64,000 nt of DNA from Tepidicella baoligensis (GCF_013432195.1 NZ_JACCDB010000008.1:62001-126000); one strand, 5' to 3'; counted from the first letter of the stretch, positions 38,937 to 48,399 are shown. Notes: generated from the sequence alone by a model not told the origin. A program made the numbers and translations.

Positions 38937-39919
38937 GCCTGGCTCAGGGTACGCCACCGTGGATGGCATGGGCGCTGGGCAGCGTCCAGGCCGGACTGCT
39001 GGTGCTTGACGAGTCGCTGGCCGTGGTTTTTGCCAATCCCTGGCTGCTGCGCCGGGCGCGCTTGCAGGCCGAGGACGTGCTCGACCGCCCGTTCTTCGAG
39101 GTATTCCCGTCGCTCAAGGGCAGCCATTTCGAACGGCGCCTGCTCGGCGCGCGTACCGTCGGCTTCCCTGCCCTGCTGTCGGAAACGCTGCATGCCTCGG
39201 CGTTTCCGCTCTACGCGCTGGCCGGCGACACCTCGCCGCAACGCCTGCTCAAACAGAGCATCCAAATCATTCCGATGGGCACGGCCCAGGCGCGCGAGGC
39301 CGGTGGACGCTACCTGATGATCCAGGTCTGGGATGTGACGCCTTCCGTCATGCGCGAGCGTCTGCTCAAGCTGCAAGCCGAGCGCATGCACGCCATGGCG
39401 CATGTGGACGCCCTGACCGACATTGGCAACCGGCGCCATTTCGATGCCATGTTCGACCGCGAGTGGCGCAACGCCCAGCGATCGCAGCAAAGCCTCGGGC
39501 TGGTGCTGTTCGATGTGGATCACTTCAAAGCCTACAACGATACCTATGGTCATCAGCGTGGCGACGAGTGCCTGCGCCTGGTGGCCAGCATCGTCGAGGC
39601 GCAGGCGCAGCGCCCGCGTGACGTGGTGTGCCGCTACGGGGGCGAAGAAATCGCGATGCTGCTGCCCGACACCGACCTGGCCGGCACCCTCCGGCTGGCC
39701 CATCGCGTGGTGGACGAGGTGCGCGCGCGTGACTTGCCGCATGAGGGCAGCCCCTTCGGCAAGGTGACGGTGAGCGCGGGGGTGGCGTGTGAATGCCCCA
39801 CCTCTGGTTTGGGGGCCAATGCCCTGATCCTGCTGGCCGACCGGGCGCTCTACCAGGCCAAACGCCAGGGGCGTGACCGCGTGGCGGTGCTCGAACTCAG
39901 CACCGCCACGGCCAGTTGA
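38933..39919 (+). CDS. PAS-GGDEF diguanylate cyclase
   Basis: 328-residue c-di-GMP synthase. GTG at 38933 overlaps the CheC-like stop (GTGA). A PAS-like N-terminal domain (about 15-135, VQAGLLVLDESLAVVFANPWLL) precedes a GGDEF domain with substrate motif RYGGEEIAML (GGEEI at 236-240) and an intact inhibitory site RPRD at 227-230, five residues before it. The cyclase should therefore be active and feedback-controlled. No membrane span is visible, so the ligand of the PAS domain is probably cytoplasmic. Confidence 0.93.
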   Translation: MSLAQGTPPWMAWALGSVQAGLLVLDESLAVVFANPWLLRRARLQAEDVLDRPFFEVFPSLKGSHFERRLLGARTVGFPALLSETLHASAFPLYALAGDTSPQRLLKQSIQIIPMGTAQAREAGGRYLMIQVWDVTPSVMRERLLKLQAERMHAMAHVDALTDIGNRRHFDAMFDREWRNAQRSQQSLGLVLFDVDHFKAYNDTYGHQRGDECLRLVASIVEAQAQRPRDVVCRYGGEEIAMLLPDTDLAGTLRLAHRVVDEVRARDLPHEGSPFGKVTVSAGVACECPTSGLGANALILLADRALYQAKRQGRDRVAVLELSTATAS

Positions 39920-39976
39920 CCAGGGCATTGCCTCCTGCGTGACGCTTCGCCTGTGCGAACAAGGCACAATTCGCCC

Positions 39977-40462
39977 ATGCTTCCCCCCACCGCCGACAGT
40001 TTCCGGGCCGCTCTTGGTCGCTTTGCCACCGGCGTGACCATCGTCACCGCCCGGTCCGACAGCGGAGCGCTGGTGGGGCTGACGGCGAACTCCTTCAACT
40101 CGGTGTCGATGTCGCCGCCGCTCGTGCTCTGGAGCCTGTCCAACCAGTCCAGCGCGTTGCCTGTATTCCGCCAAGGCTCGCACTACGCGATCAACGTGCT
40201 CAGCGCCCAGCAGCGCGAACTGGCCCAGCGCTTCGCCGCTCGGGGGGTGGACCGCTGGCAGGGGGTGGCCTATTCCGAAGGGGCTTGTGGGGCCCCGCTG
40301 CTCGACGGGGCCATTGCCACGTTCGAATGCTTCAACCGCAGCTTTTACGAGGAGGGAGACCACGTGATCTTCGTGGGCCAGGTCGAACGCTGCCAGCACC
40401 GCGCAGACGTGCGGCCCCTGCTTTACCACGGGGGACGGTTCTACACGGAGCACCCGCTGTGA
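39977..40462 (+). CDS. Flavin reductase family protein
   Basis: 161-residue FMN-binding reductase of the HpaC/RutF type (split barrel): FRAALGRFATGVTIVTA, GLTANSFNSVSMSPPLVLWSL and HVIFVGQVE. It supplies reduced flavin to a partner monooxygenase, which is not adjacent here. ATG at 39977 lies six bases after a CACAAT hexamer and has no ribosome-binding site. The last four bases overlap the GTG of the EamA gene. Confidence 0.9.
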   Translation: MLPPTADSFRAALGRFATGVTIVTARSDSGALVGLTANSFNSVSMSPPLVLWSLSNQSSALPVFRQGSHYAINVLSAQQRELAQRFAARGVDRWQGVAYSEGACGAPLLDGAIATFECFNRSFYEEGDHVIFVGQVERCQHRADVRPLLYHGGRFYTEHPL

Positions 40463-41358
40463 GCGCCGCGCCGATACGCAAGGACCATCTCGACCGCCTC
40501 GCCATCACGCTGTTGCTGGTGTGCTGCGCGTTCTGGGGATTCCAGCAAATCCTCATCAAAACCACCGTGGCCGAAGTGCCCCCGCTGTGGCAGGCCACGC
40601 TGCGCTTCACGGGGGCCATGGTGTTGCTGTGGATTTGGTGTCAGTGGCGCGGGGTGCCCCTGTTCCAGCGCGACGGCACCCTCAAGGGTGGCCTGCTGGC
40701 TGGATTGTTGTTTGCCGGCGAGTTTGCCTTCATCTATATCGGGTTGCAGTACACCACGGCCTCGCGCTTGACCGTGTTTCTCTACACCTCGCCGTTCGTG
40801 GTGGCGCTGCTGCTGCCGCAGTTCGTGCCCAGCGAAAAGCTGCGTCCGCTGCAATGGCTGGGTTTGCTGGTGGCCTTTGCCTCGGTCGCAGTGGCCTTCA
40901 GCGAGGGCTTTACCCACTCCACCCGCACCCAGCTCATGGGCGACGCCATGGCGCTGGCCGCCGGCATCCTGTGGGGGCTGACCACGCTCGTGATTCGCAC
41001 CACGATGCTGGCCCAGGCCAGCGCCGAGAAAACCCTGTTCTACCAGGTGGCCGTCACGGCCTTGGTGGCGCCGCTGCTGTCGCTGGCGCTGGGCGAAACC
41101 TGGCGTTGGGACTATTCCGGCCTGGCCTGGGGATCGATCGCTCTGCAAACCGTGATCGGGGCTTTCGCCAGCTACCTGACCTGGATGTGGCTGCTGCGCC
41201 ACTACCCGGCCACGCAGATGTCGTCGTTCGTCTTCCTCACCCCGGTGTTCGCCCTGCTGTTCGGGGTTGGGTTGCTGGGCGAGCCGCTGACGCTGGCCCT
41301 GCTGCTCGCCTTGGTGGGCGTGGCCGCCGGCATCGTGTTGGTGAGCCGCAAGCGCTGA
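40459..41358 (+). CDS. DMT-superfamily transporter (EamA)
   Basis: 299-residue inner-membrane protein with ten hydrophobic segments in two EamA repeats, typical of drug/metabolite exporters. GTG at 40459 overlaps the flavin reductase stop (GTGA) and gives SAAPIRKDHLDRLAITLLLV. The internal repeat is visible in the two FAGEFAFIYIGLQYTTASRL and TWMWLLRHYPATQMSSFVF segments, the latter with the conserved SSFVFLTPVFALL. The exported compound is unknown. Confidence 0.9.
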   Translation: MSAAPIRKDHLDRLAITLLLVCCAFWGFQQILIKTTVAEVPPLWQATLRFTGAMVLLWIWCQWRGVPLFQRDGTLKGGLLAGLLFAGEFAFIYIGLQYTTASRLTVFLYTSPFVVALLLPQFVPSEKLRPLQWLGLLVAFASVAVAFSEGFTHSTRTQLMGDAMALAAGILWGLTTLVIRTTMLAQASAEKTLFYQVAVTALVAPLLSLALGETWRWDYSGLAWGSIALQTVIGAFASYLTWMWLLRHYPATQMSSFVFLTPVFALLFGVGLLGEPLTLALLLALVGVAAGIVLVSRKR

Positions 41359-41379
41359 CCAGCCGAGCGGCAGGGCGCG

Positions 41380-42384
41380 TCAACTCCTGCGCGCCAGGCC
41401 CAGGCGCTCAATGGTGGCCTTTTCGGCCGCGAAGGTTCGCTCGGCGTAGGCGGTGTAGTCGGCGGTGTTCATGTAGATGGTAGGCATGTAGAACTTGTCC
41501 AGGGTCTCGAGCACCTTGGGATCGTCCAGTGTCTGTTTGAAGGCGTCATGTAGCACCTGAACGACCGCCGGCGCCATGCCAGCTGGCCCGCCGATGCCGA
41601 AAGGTGATTCGACGATCGTGTCCCAGCCGCTTTCCTTGAGCGTGGGCACGTTGGGGAAGGCCTTGTTGCGCTGGCTGCCCAGGGTGGCCAGCAGGCGCAG
41701 CCTACCGCTTTGGACATGGGGCGCAAATTCGGTGGTGCCGCTCATGACACGGATGTGCCCGCCCAGGATGGCGTTCATGATTTCGGCCGAGCCTTTGAAG
41801 GGGATATGGTTGAGCTGGATACCGGCCTTTGCCGCGAACTCCTCAACGGCCAGGTGCGGCGTGGTGCCGGTGCCGGTGTGGCCGTATTCCAATTGGCCAG
41901 GATTGGCCTTGGCGTAGGCCACGAACTCCTGGATCGTCTTGAATGGCGCGTCGGCGGTGCAGACGATGCCGAAGGTGTAGCCGGTCAGGCAGACGATGTG
42001 GGTCAGGTCTTTCACCGGGTCGAAAGGCATGGGCTGCATGTGTGGCAGCCGGTAAATGCCCAGTGGCAGCTGCGTGATGTTGTAGCCGTCGGGGGAGGCG
42101 TTTTTCATGGCGCTGGCGCCCAGGGTGCCGCCCACGCCAGGGCGGTTTTCCACCATCACCGGCACGCCCAGCACGCGCGCAGCGCTTTCAGCGAAGGCGC
42201 GCATCACCGCGTCGCTGCTACCACCAGCTGGCCACGGGGCAATGAGTGTGATGGGGCGTGACGGGAATTTGGCCTGGGCCTGCGCTGTGCTGGAGAGCCA
42301 GATGGGGGCGGCCAGCGTGGCGCCGGCAGCGGCACTGAGTTGCAGGGCCTGGCGGCGGTTGAGGCGGGAGGGGGAGTGCGTCAT
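41380..42384 (-). CDS. Bug-family tripartite tricarboxylate transporter substrate-binding protein
   Basis: 334-residue periplasmic binding protein of the Bug/TctC family, which is strongly expanded in Burkholderiales. A twin-arginine-like or Sec signal (SRLNRRQALQLSAAAGATLAAP) precedes PSRPITLIAPWPAGGSSDAV and ENRPGVGGTLGA. The matching membrane subunits TctA and TctB are absent, a normal situation for orphan Bug proteins. Ligand unknown; carboxylates are the family norm. CTAGGAGACC precedes the ATG. Confidence 0.9.
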   Translation of the reverse strand: MTHSPSRLNRRQALQLSAAAGATLAAPIWLSSTAQAQAKFPSRPITLIAPWPAGGSSDAVMRAFAESAARVLGVPVMVENRPGVGGTLGASAMKNASPDGYNITQLPLGIYRLPHMQPMPFDPVKDLTHIVCLTGYTFGIVCTADAPFKTIQEFVAYAKANPGQLEYGHTGTGTTPHLAVEEFAAKAGIQLNHIPFKGSAEIMNAILGGHIRVMSGTTEFAPHVQSGRLRLLATLGSQRNKAFPNVPTLKESGWDTIVESPFGIGGPAGMAPAVVQVLHDAFKQTLDDPKVLETLDKFYMPTIYMNTADYTAYAERTFAAEKATIERLGLARRS

Positions 42385-42523
42385 GGTGGTCTCCTAGAGT
42401 TGTGGGCCGATGACTGGCGGCATCAAAAATGGTAAAGGAGCCTCCCGCGCGGCGATGAGGGAAACCCCGCATCCTTCCTCCACAGTGGTCGCCTTGGTGA
42501 CGCTTGGAATGCGGGGGCGGTGC

Positions 42524-44560
42524 TCAGACGCGCACCGCCGCCTGAGCCAGGTGGCGCTGGGCAAAGGCCACATACCAGTCCAGGCAGCCGGGGTTGACCA
42601 TGGCGTCGCGGTTCACCACCTTCTCGACCGGTTGGCCGAGCAGGAGTTTCTTGATTGGCAGTTCCTGCTTTTTGCCGCTCAGGGTGCGCGGAATTTCGGG
42701 CGCCGCCACGATGTCGTCAGGTACGAAGCGTGGCGACAGCGCGCTGCGGATGGCCCCGGCAATGCGCTCGCGCAAGGCGTCGTCCAGCGTCACGCCCGGG
42801 CGCAGCACCACGAACAGGGGCATGTAGCTTTCACGGCCCAGGTACTCCAGGTCCACCACCAGGCTGTCGAGCACCTCGGGCAGGGCCTCCACGGCCGCGT
42901 AGATCTCGCTCGTGCCCATGCGCAGACCGTGGCGGTTGATGGTGGCATCCGACCGGCCGTAGATCACGCAGCCGCCGTCGGCACCGATCTTGAGCCAGTC
43001 GCCATGGCGCCAGACGCCGGGGTACATGTCGAAGTAGCTGGAGAGGTAGCGCTGCTGGCCCGGGTCGTTCCAGAAGTACAGGGGCATGGAGGGGATGGGC
43101 TGCGTGCAGACCAGTTCGCCCACTTCGCCGATCAACGGCTGGCCGTCCTCACCCCAAGCCTCGACCGCGCAACCGAGCTGGCGGCACTGCATCTGGCCCG
43201 GTACCTGGGGCAGTTCACGGTGGCCACCGATGAAGGCGCCGCAGAAGTCGGTGCCGCCGGAGATGTTGCACCACCAGATATTCGGGGTGCCCAGGGCGGC
43301 GAACTGGGCCGAGCCCCAGCGCTGCACGTCTTCGGCCAGCGGCGAACCGGTGCTGCCCAGGGCGCGGATGCGCGTGAGATCGAAGCCTGCGGCTTGCAGG
43401 TTGGGCAAGTCCACGCCGGCCTTCATGCAGTTGGCGTAGTAGGCGGCACCGGCGCCGAAGAAGGTGACCCGGTGCCGGGCCGCGAAACGCCAGAGCACGT
43501 GCCAGTCCGGGTGTTCCTTGCTGCCGCCGGGGCTGCCGTCGTACAGAACGATGGTGGTGCCGCCGGCCAGCCCGGCCACCTGCGCGTTCCACATCACCCA
43601 GCCGGTGGAGCTGTACCAGTGAAAGCGTTCGCCGAAGCTGTTGGGCGCGTAGCTGGGACCGATGTCGTTGTGCAGGATCTTGGCCGCCAGCATGGTCATG
43701 AGGATGCCGCCGTGACCGTGCACGATGGGCTTGGGCAGGCCGGTGGTGCCACTCGAATACACCACCCACAGCGGGTGCTCGAAGGGCAGCCATTCGGGTT
43801 CGAAGGCGGCCGTGGCCGCGTTGTCGCGCTCGGTCAGGGCCTCGAAGTCGGTGGCGCCAGCCACACGTTCGGCGGCATAAGGCGTGCGCAGGGTGATGAG
43901 GTGCTGCACGCTGGGCAGGCCTGCGCGCAGCTCGTTCACGGTGGCGGAGCGGTCCAGCGGCTTGCCCCCGTAGTGCACGCCATCGGCGGCGATCAGCAGC
44001 TTGGGTTCGATCTGGCGGAAGCGGTCGAGCACGGCCGCCGTGCCCATGTCCGGGGCGCACACGCTCCAGATGGCGCCGATGCTGGCGCAGGCCAGGAACG
44101 CCACCACCGTTTCCGGGACGTTGGGCAAGTAAGCGGCGATGCGGTCACCGCGCTGCACGCCCATGTCCTTCATCGCCAGGGCCAGCGAGGCGATCTGCCG
44201 CCGCAGCTGTGGCCAAGTCAGCACGCGCACGCGGCCGCGTTCGTCCTCGCTGATGATGGCGGGCTGGCCAGCCGCATGGGCCGGGGCCGCATGGCGCAGC
44301 ACCTGTTGCGCATAGTTCACCTGGGCCCCGGGAAACCAGTGGACGTTGGGCATCGGGCCCCCCTCGAGCACCGCCGTGTGCGGTGTGGGGGACTGCATCT
44401 GGAAGTAGTCCCAGATGCTTTGCCAGAAGGCAGACAGGTCGGTGGTGGACCAGCGCCACAGCGCGTCGTAGCTGTCGAACGTCAGTCCGCGCTGGTCGCG
44501 CAGCCAGTCCTGATACAGGCGGATCTGTGGGATGTACGGGGGGCGGTCGTTGGCGTTCAT
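42524..44560 (-). CDS. aacS: Acetoacetate--CoA ligase (acetoacetyl-CoA synthetase)
   Basis: 678-residue adenylate-forming enzyme that activates acetoacetate to acetoacetyl-CoA. The N-terminal region YIPQIRLYQDWLRDQRGL and the segment PHTAVLEGGPMPNVHWFPGA are typical of acetoacetyl-CoA synthetases. The P-loop is VYSSGTTGLPKPIVHGHGG and the C-terminal lysine region reads LSGKKQELPIKKLLLG. It is divergent from the TetR-TRAP-cyclase-fahA unit, whose last enzyme releases acetoacetate, so the two transcripts probably serve one route. The 139-base gap downstream holds no gene. Confidence 0.94.
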   Translation of the reverse strand: MNANDRPPYIPQIRLYQDWLRDQRGLTFDSYDALWRWSTTDLSAFWQSIWDYFQMQSPTPHTAVLEGGPMPNVHWFPGAQVNYAQQVLRHAAPAHAAGQPAIISEDERGRVRVLTWPQLRRQIASLALAMKDMGVQRGDRIAAYLPNVPETVVAFLACASIGAIWSVCAPDMGTAAVLDRFRQIEPKLLIAADGVHYGGKPLDRSATVNELRAGLPSVQHLITLRTPYAAERVAGATDFEALTERDNAATAAFEPEWLPFEHPLWVVYSSGTTGLPKPIVHGHGGILMTMLAAKILHNDIGPSYAPNSFGERFHWYSSTGWVMWNAQVAGLAGGTTIVLYDGSPGGSKEHPDWHVLWRFAARHRVTFFGAGAAYYANCMKAGVDLPNLQAAGFDLTRIRALGSTGSPLAEDVQRWGSAQFAALGTPNIWWCNISGGTDFCGAFIGGHRELPQVPGQMQCRQLGCAVEAWGEDGQPLIGEVGELVCTQPIPSMPLYFWNDPGQQRYLSSYFDMYPGVWRHGDWLKIGADGGCVIYGRSDATINRHGLRMGTSEIYAAVEALPEVLDSLVVDLEYLGRESYMPLFVVLRPGVTLDDALRERIAGAIRSALSPRFVPDDIVAAPEIPRTLSGKKQELPIKKLLLGQPVEKVVNRDAMVNPGCLDWYVAFAQRHLAQAAVRV

Positions 44561-44625
44561 GGTCCTCGAGCGTAGCGCATAGGCACTGCGGCAGCTATCG
44601 CCCGCGCGTCAGTGGCCGATCAGGG

Positions 44626-44672
44626 TTTGCACGCATGTTCAAGCGGTTTGGACAGTCGTACAGTATTTGCAC
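44626..44672. promoter_or_regulatory. TTTGCAC direct repeats before the TetR gene
   Basis: TTTGCAC at 44626-44632 recurs at 44666-44672, 40 bases apart and ending next to the ATG. Between them ACAGT is repeated in tandem around CGT. The divergent gap separates aacS from the TetR gene, so a TetR operator is possible, although the repeats are direct, not palindromic. Confidence 0.3.
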
Positions 44673-45365
44673 ATGGAACCAGCCCAGACAGCCCTGTCCG
44701 GCACCCCGCCACGCCGGTCGCGCGCCCAGCGCGCGGCGGCTGGGCGCGAGCGGCCGGACCGCCGCCAAGCCATCCTGCTGGCCGCCGAGCGCCTGTTCGC
44801 ACGCCACGGCTACCACGCGGTCTCGATCCGGCAGATCGCGCAGGAAGCGGGCGTGCCGCTGGCCCTGGTGGGCTACTACTTCGGCCAGAAACACGAGCTT
44901 TTCCACGCCATCTTCGAACACTGGCAGCCCACGGCGCAACGGCGTCTGGAACTGCTGCAACAGGCGCTCGACGACCCTGCCCGGCCGACGCTGGCGCGGG
45001 TGATCGAGGCCTTCGTGCGACCGGTGCTCGCGCAGCGCTCCAGCGCCGAAGGCGAGTACTACGCCCAGCTCGTGGCGCGCGAACTGGCCTTTCAGACGCC
45101 CGAGACGACGCGCGTGCTGGCCGACTACTTCGACCCGCTGGCGCAGCGCTTCATCGACGCGCTGATGGCCGTGCGGCCCGGCCACGACCGTGCCAGCGCA
45201 GCCTGGGCCTACCAGTTCGCGCTCGGCGCGCTGCTGCACCACATCAGCGACTACCGGGTCGAGCGACTGTCCGGCGGCCGCTGCCGCCTGGACGATCCCA
45301 CCGCCGCCGACCGGCTGCTCGCTTTCATCACCGCCGGCATTGCGGCGGTCCTGCCTTCCCGTTAG
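44673..45365 (+). CDS. TetR-family transcriptional regulator
   Basis: 230-residue repressor starting at the ATG at 44673; a TTG two codons earlier is an alternative. The helix-turn-helix is ILLAAERLFARHGYHAVSIRQIAQEAGVPLALVGYYF (shown here in two parts in the protein, residues about 33-70), followed by a TetR_C ligand domain. It lies directly before a TRAP importer, a cyclase and fumarylacetoacetase on the same strand, and divergent from aacS, so it is the likely local regulator. The ligand is presumably the imported compound or an intermediate. Confidence 0.9.
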   Translation: MEPAQTALSGTPPRRSRAQRAAAGRERPDRRQAILLAAERLFARHGYHAVSIRQIAQEAGVPLALVGYYFGQKHELFHAIFEHWQPTAQRRLELLQQALDDPARPTLARVIEAFVRPVLAQRSSAEGEYYAQLVARELAFQTPETTRVLADYFDPLAQRFIDALMAVRPGHDRASAAWAYQFALGALLHHISDYRVERLSGGRCRLDDPTAADRLLAFITAGIAAVLPSR

Positions 45366-45409
45366 TCCCCGCGCCGCCAGAGCGTACCCCAGCACCCCAG
45401 GAGACAACC

Positions 45410-46483
45410 ATGAAGAGACGCCTGTTCCAATCCATCGTGTTCGCCGCCGCGCTTGGCGTCGCGGGGCTGTCCACCGCCCACGCGCAGCAGGTCATCAAGC
45501 TCACGGCCGCTGCGGGGCACCCACCAGTGTTCCTGTGGGTCAAGCTGCTCGACGAGTTCTTCATCCCCGAGGTGGACCGACGCCTCGCCGCCGCCAGCAA
45601 CCGCCACAAGATCGAGTGGACCAAGGCCTGGGGCGGCACCCTGATCAAGCTCGGCAGCGAGTCGCGTGGCATCGCCGATGGCATCGCCGACATGGGCTTC
45701 GTGAGCACGCTATTCGAAGCCCCCCGCTTCCCGATGCAGAACGTAAGCTATGTAACGCCTTTTGGCAGCGACAACCTGGCCGTGGTAAGTGACACCGTGG
45801 CCGAGATGCAGGCGCGTATTCCCGCCATGAACGACGCCTGGGTGCGCAACGGCCTGGTCTATCTGGGCGGTGCGGCGCTCGACAACTACCACCTCTGGAC
45901 CAACTTTCCCGTCAACTCGATCGACGACCTGCGCGGTAAGAAGATCAGCGCGCCCGGCCCATCGGCAAACTGGATCCGCAACACGGGGGCGGTGGCGGTG
46001 GCGGGATCGCTGACCACCTATTATGAGGACATCAAGTCCGGCGTATCCAATGGCGCCATCACCTTCGCCACCGGTGCCTGGGGTGCCAAGCTGCACGAGG
46101 TGGCACCGTACATCACCAAGGTGAGCTTCGGCGCCATGTACGCTGGCGGCGTGGTCATCAACAAGCGCCGCTTCGACGCCCTGCCGCCCGAGGTGCAGCA
46201 GGTGTTCCGCGACGTCGGCGTCGAGTACGCGAAGCGCTTCGCCGCCGCCCAAAGCGCGGCCGCCGACGCGCTGCTCAAACAGATGGAGGCCGCCGGAGCG
46301 AAGATCACCGAACTGTCGCCGTCCGAGCGCAAGCGCTGGGCCGACACCATCCCCAACGTTGCGCAGGCCTGGGCCGACGACCTGCAGTCCAAGGGAGCCC
46401 CGGGCCACGAGGTGCTCAAGGCCTACATGGACGGCCTGAAGAAGAGCGGCGCCAACCTGCCACGCGACTGGTCGGTCCGCTGA
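45410..46483 (+). CDS. TRAP transporter substrate-binding protein DctP-type
   Basis: 357-residue periplasmic binding protein with a clear signal peptide (SIVFAAALGVAGLSTAHA). ATG at 45410 follows AGGAGAC; the longer frame to 44612 overlaps the TetR gene and is spurious. Features: LYLGGAALDNYHLW, DDLRGKKISAPGPSANW, a hallmark segment of the DctP lobe. It feeds the DctQ and DctM subunits directly downstream. Typical ligands are carboxylates; the neighbouring cyclase and FahA suggest an aromatic or cyclic acid. Confidence 0.9.
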   Translation: MKRRLFQSIVFAAALGVAGLSTAHAQQVIKLTAAAGHPPVFLWVKLLDEFFIPEVDRRLAAASNRHKIEWTKAWGGTLIKLGSESRGIADGIADMGFVSTLFEAPRFPMQNVSYVTPFGSDNLAVVSDTVAEMQARIPAMNDAWVRNGLVYLGGAALDNYHLWTNFPVNSIDDLRGKKISAPGPSANWIRNTGAVAVAGSLTTYYEDIKSGVSNGAITFATGAWGAKLHEVAPYITKVSFGAMYAGGVVINKRRFDALPPEVQQVFRDVGVEYAKRFAAAQSAAADALLKQMEAAGAKITELSPSERKRWADTIPNVAQAWADDLQSKGAPGHEVLKAYMDGLKKSGANLPRDWSVR

Positions 46484-46489
46484 ACGCCC

Positions 46490-47089
46490 ATGACCGACCA
46501 CAGCCGTACCACGCCGCCCTCGGCCGCGCACGTGGGGGCAGCGGACGCCTACAACCGCCCGCTGCCCTGGGGCCTGCATTGGCTGGTGCAGGGTCTCAAC
46601 GCGCTTGGCACGCTCTGGATCATTGCGCTCATGCTGCTCATCAATGCCGACATCATCGGTCGCACAGGGTTCAACGCACCGGTGCGCGGGGTGACGGAGC
46701 TGGTCTCGCTGTCCATCGTCGGCATCGTGTTCCTGCAGCTCGCCGACACCCTACGCGCGGGCCGTTTCACGCGCGCCGATGTGATGCTCGACTGGCTCAA
46801 GCGCGAGCACCCGGTAGCAGCGGCCCGCCTGCAGGCGCTATTCCACCTGACGGGCGGCGCGCTGATGCTGGTCATCCTGTGGGCCGCCTGGGGACCACTG
46901 GTGGAATCGGTGCGCATCCGCGAGTACGTGGGTGCACTCGGCGACTTCATGGCGCCGGTTTGGCCGGTGCGCCTGATCATGCTTGTCGGCCTGAGCGTGA
47001 CGGCCCTGACCTTCGTGCTGCTGGCCTTTGACGACCTGCAACGGGCCCGGTGGCTGGCTGGGCGGCGCGCTGGCGGGGGTGACGCATGA
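46490..47089 (+). CDS. TRAP transporter small permease subunit (DctQ)
   Basis: 199-residue membrane protein with four hydrophobic segments and a soluble N-terminus of about 25 residues. Typical DctQ wording: LNALGTLWIIALMLLINADIIGR, VTELVSLSIVGIVFLQLADTLR and the cytoplasmic basic loop. The stop overlaps the DctM ATG by 4 bases. It pairs with the large permease to form the sodium-coupled transporter. Confidence 0.92.
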   Translation: MTDHSRTTPPSAAHVGAADAYNRPLPWGLHWLVQGLNALGTLWIIALMLLINADIIGRTGFNAPVRGVTELVSLSIVGIVFLQLADTLRAGRFTRADVMLDWLKREHPVAAARLQALFHLTGGALMLVILWAAWGPLVESVRIREYVGALGDFMAPVWPVRLIMLVGLSVTALTFVLLAFDDLQRARWLAGRRAGGGDA

Positions 47090-48399
47090 CGCCCACCGCC
47101 GTCGCCCTGCTGTCGCTGGTGTGCATGCTGGGCCTGATTTGGGCCGGGCTGCATGTGGCGGTGGTGCTGGGACTGGTGTCCTTCGTCGGCATCTGGATCA
47201 TCCGTGGTGATGTGGGCATCGCGGCCAACCTGCTGGCGCAGGCGTCGAGCGACGCGATCGCGAGCCACATCTTCGGCGTGGTGCCGCTGTTCGTGCTGAC
47301 GGGCTTCCTCGTGGCCAAGGCCGACATCGGCAAGGACGCGTTCGAGGTCGCCAACCAGCTGTTCCGGCGCCTGCGTGGCGGGCTGGGCATCGCTACCGTG
47401 GCCTCGAACGCGGTGTTCGCGGCCATCACCGGCATTTCCATTGCCTCGGCCGCCGTGTTCACGCGCGTGGCCGTCCCGCAGATGCTGCGCTTCGGCTACC
47501 AGCCGCGTTTCGCCGTCGGGGTGGTTGCGGGTTCGTCGGTGCTGGGCATGTTGATCCCGCCGAGCCTGCTCATGATCCTGTACGGCTTCCTGTCGAACCA
47601 ATCGGTGGGCGACCTGTTCACGGCCGGCATCGTGCCCGGGCTGCTGCTGGCCGGCGCCTTCACGCTGGGCATCGTGCTGATGGCGGCATGGCGCCCTGAA
47701 TGGGTCTGCACCCCCGACCGCGGCCCCGCCGAGGACGGGCCCGACATGGGTTGGGGCACGATGGCGCTCAAGCTGCTGCCCAGCCTGCTGATGATCGGCT
47801 CGGTGCTCGGCGGCCTCTACGCTGGCTTCTTCACCGCCACCGAGGCCGGTGGCGTCGGCGCTGCCATGGCTATTCTCATTGCGCTGGTGCGGCGCAAGCT
47901 CTCGCTGCGCAGCCTGTGGGAGGTGCTCACCGAAACCGGGCACGTCACCGTTGCCGTGAGCTTCCTCATCATCTGCGCGAGTATCTACACACGCATGCTG
48001 GCGATGTCGGGCATGCCGCAGTTCCTGATGGAAACCATCGCGCAGGCCGGCTTGGGTCCGCTCGCTTTCCTGCTGGTGTACGTGGCCATCGTGATCGCGC
48101 TGGGCACGGTGGTGGACTCGTCGTCCATCCTGCTGATCGTACTGCCGCTGATGTTGCCGATTGCCGAGCAGCTCGGCATGAACCTGATCTGGTTCGGCAT
48201 CGTCACCATCGTCGCGGTCGAGATCGGCTTGCTCACGCCACCGTTCGGCCTGTCGGCCTATGTAGTCAAAAGCGCGCTCAACGACCCGCGCGTCTCGCTG
48301 GGCGACATCTTCCGGGGCACCGCGCCCTTCACGCTCATCATGGTGGGGGTACTGCTCCTGCTCATGGTGTTTCCGCAGCTCAGCCTCATGCTGCTCTGA
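47086..48399 (+). CDS. TRAP transporter large permease subunit (DctM)
   Basis: 437-residue permease with twelve to thirteen membrane segments. The TRAP signatures GVVPLFVLTGFLVAKADIG, ITGISIASAAVFTRVAVPQM and MLIPPSLLMILYGFLSNQSV are present. Reading frame overlaps dctQ (ATGA). The soluble loop near residues 195-220 is longer than average. The cyclase gene follows after 18 bases, so transporter and enzymes form one operon. Confidence 0.95.
   Translation: MTPTAVALLSLVCMLGLIWAGLHVAVVLGLVSFVGIWIIRGDVGIAANLLAQASSDAIASHIFGVVPLFVLTGFLVAKADIGKDAFEVANQLFRRLRGGLGIATVASNAVFAAITGISIASAAVFTRVAVPQMLRFGYQPRFAVGVVAGSSVLGMLIPPSLLMILYGFLSNQSVGDLFTAGIVPGLLLAGAFTLGIVLMAAWRPEWVCTPDRGPAEDGPDMGWGTMALKLLPSLLMIGSVLGGLYAGFFTATEAGGVGAAMAILIALVRRKLSLRSLWEVLTETGHVTVAVSFLIICASIYTRMLAMSGMPQFLMETIAQAGLGPLAFLLVYVAIVIALGTVVDSSSILLIVLPLMLPIAEQLGMNLIWFGIVTIVAVEIGLLTPPFGLSAYVVKSALNDPRVSLGDIFRGTAPFTLIMVGVLLLLMVFPQLSLMLL

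Noticed and set aside
42385-42523. Hairpin at the aacS stop (42517-42523 with 42532-42538) as a terminator
   Set aside because: The stop codon lies in its loop, there is no T run and ribosomes would cover it; not a convincing terminator.
44612-45409. Long open frame upstream of the TRAP binding protein start
   Set aside because: It overlaps the TetR gene in another frame, has low-complexity Arg/Ala/Pro composition and no start context; the binding protein's signal peptide begins at 45410.
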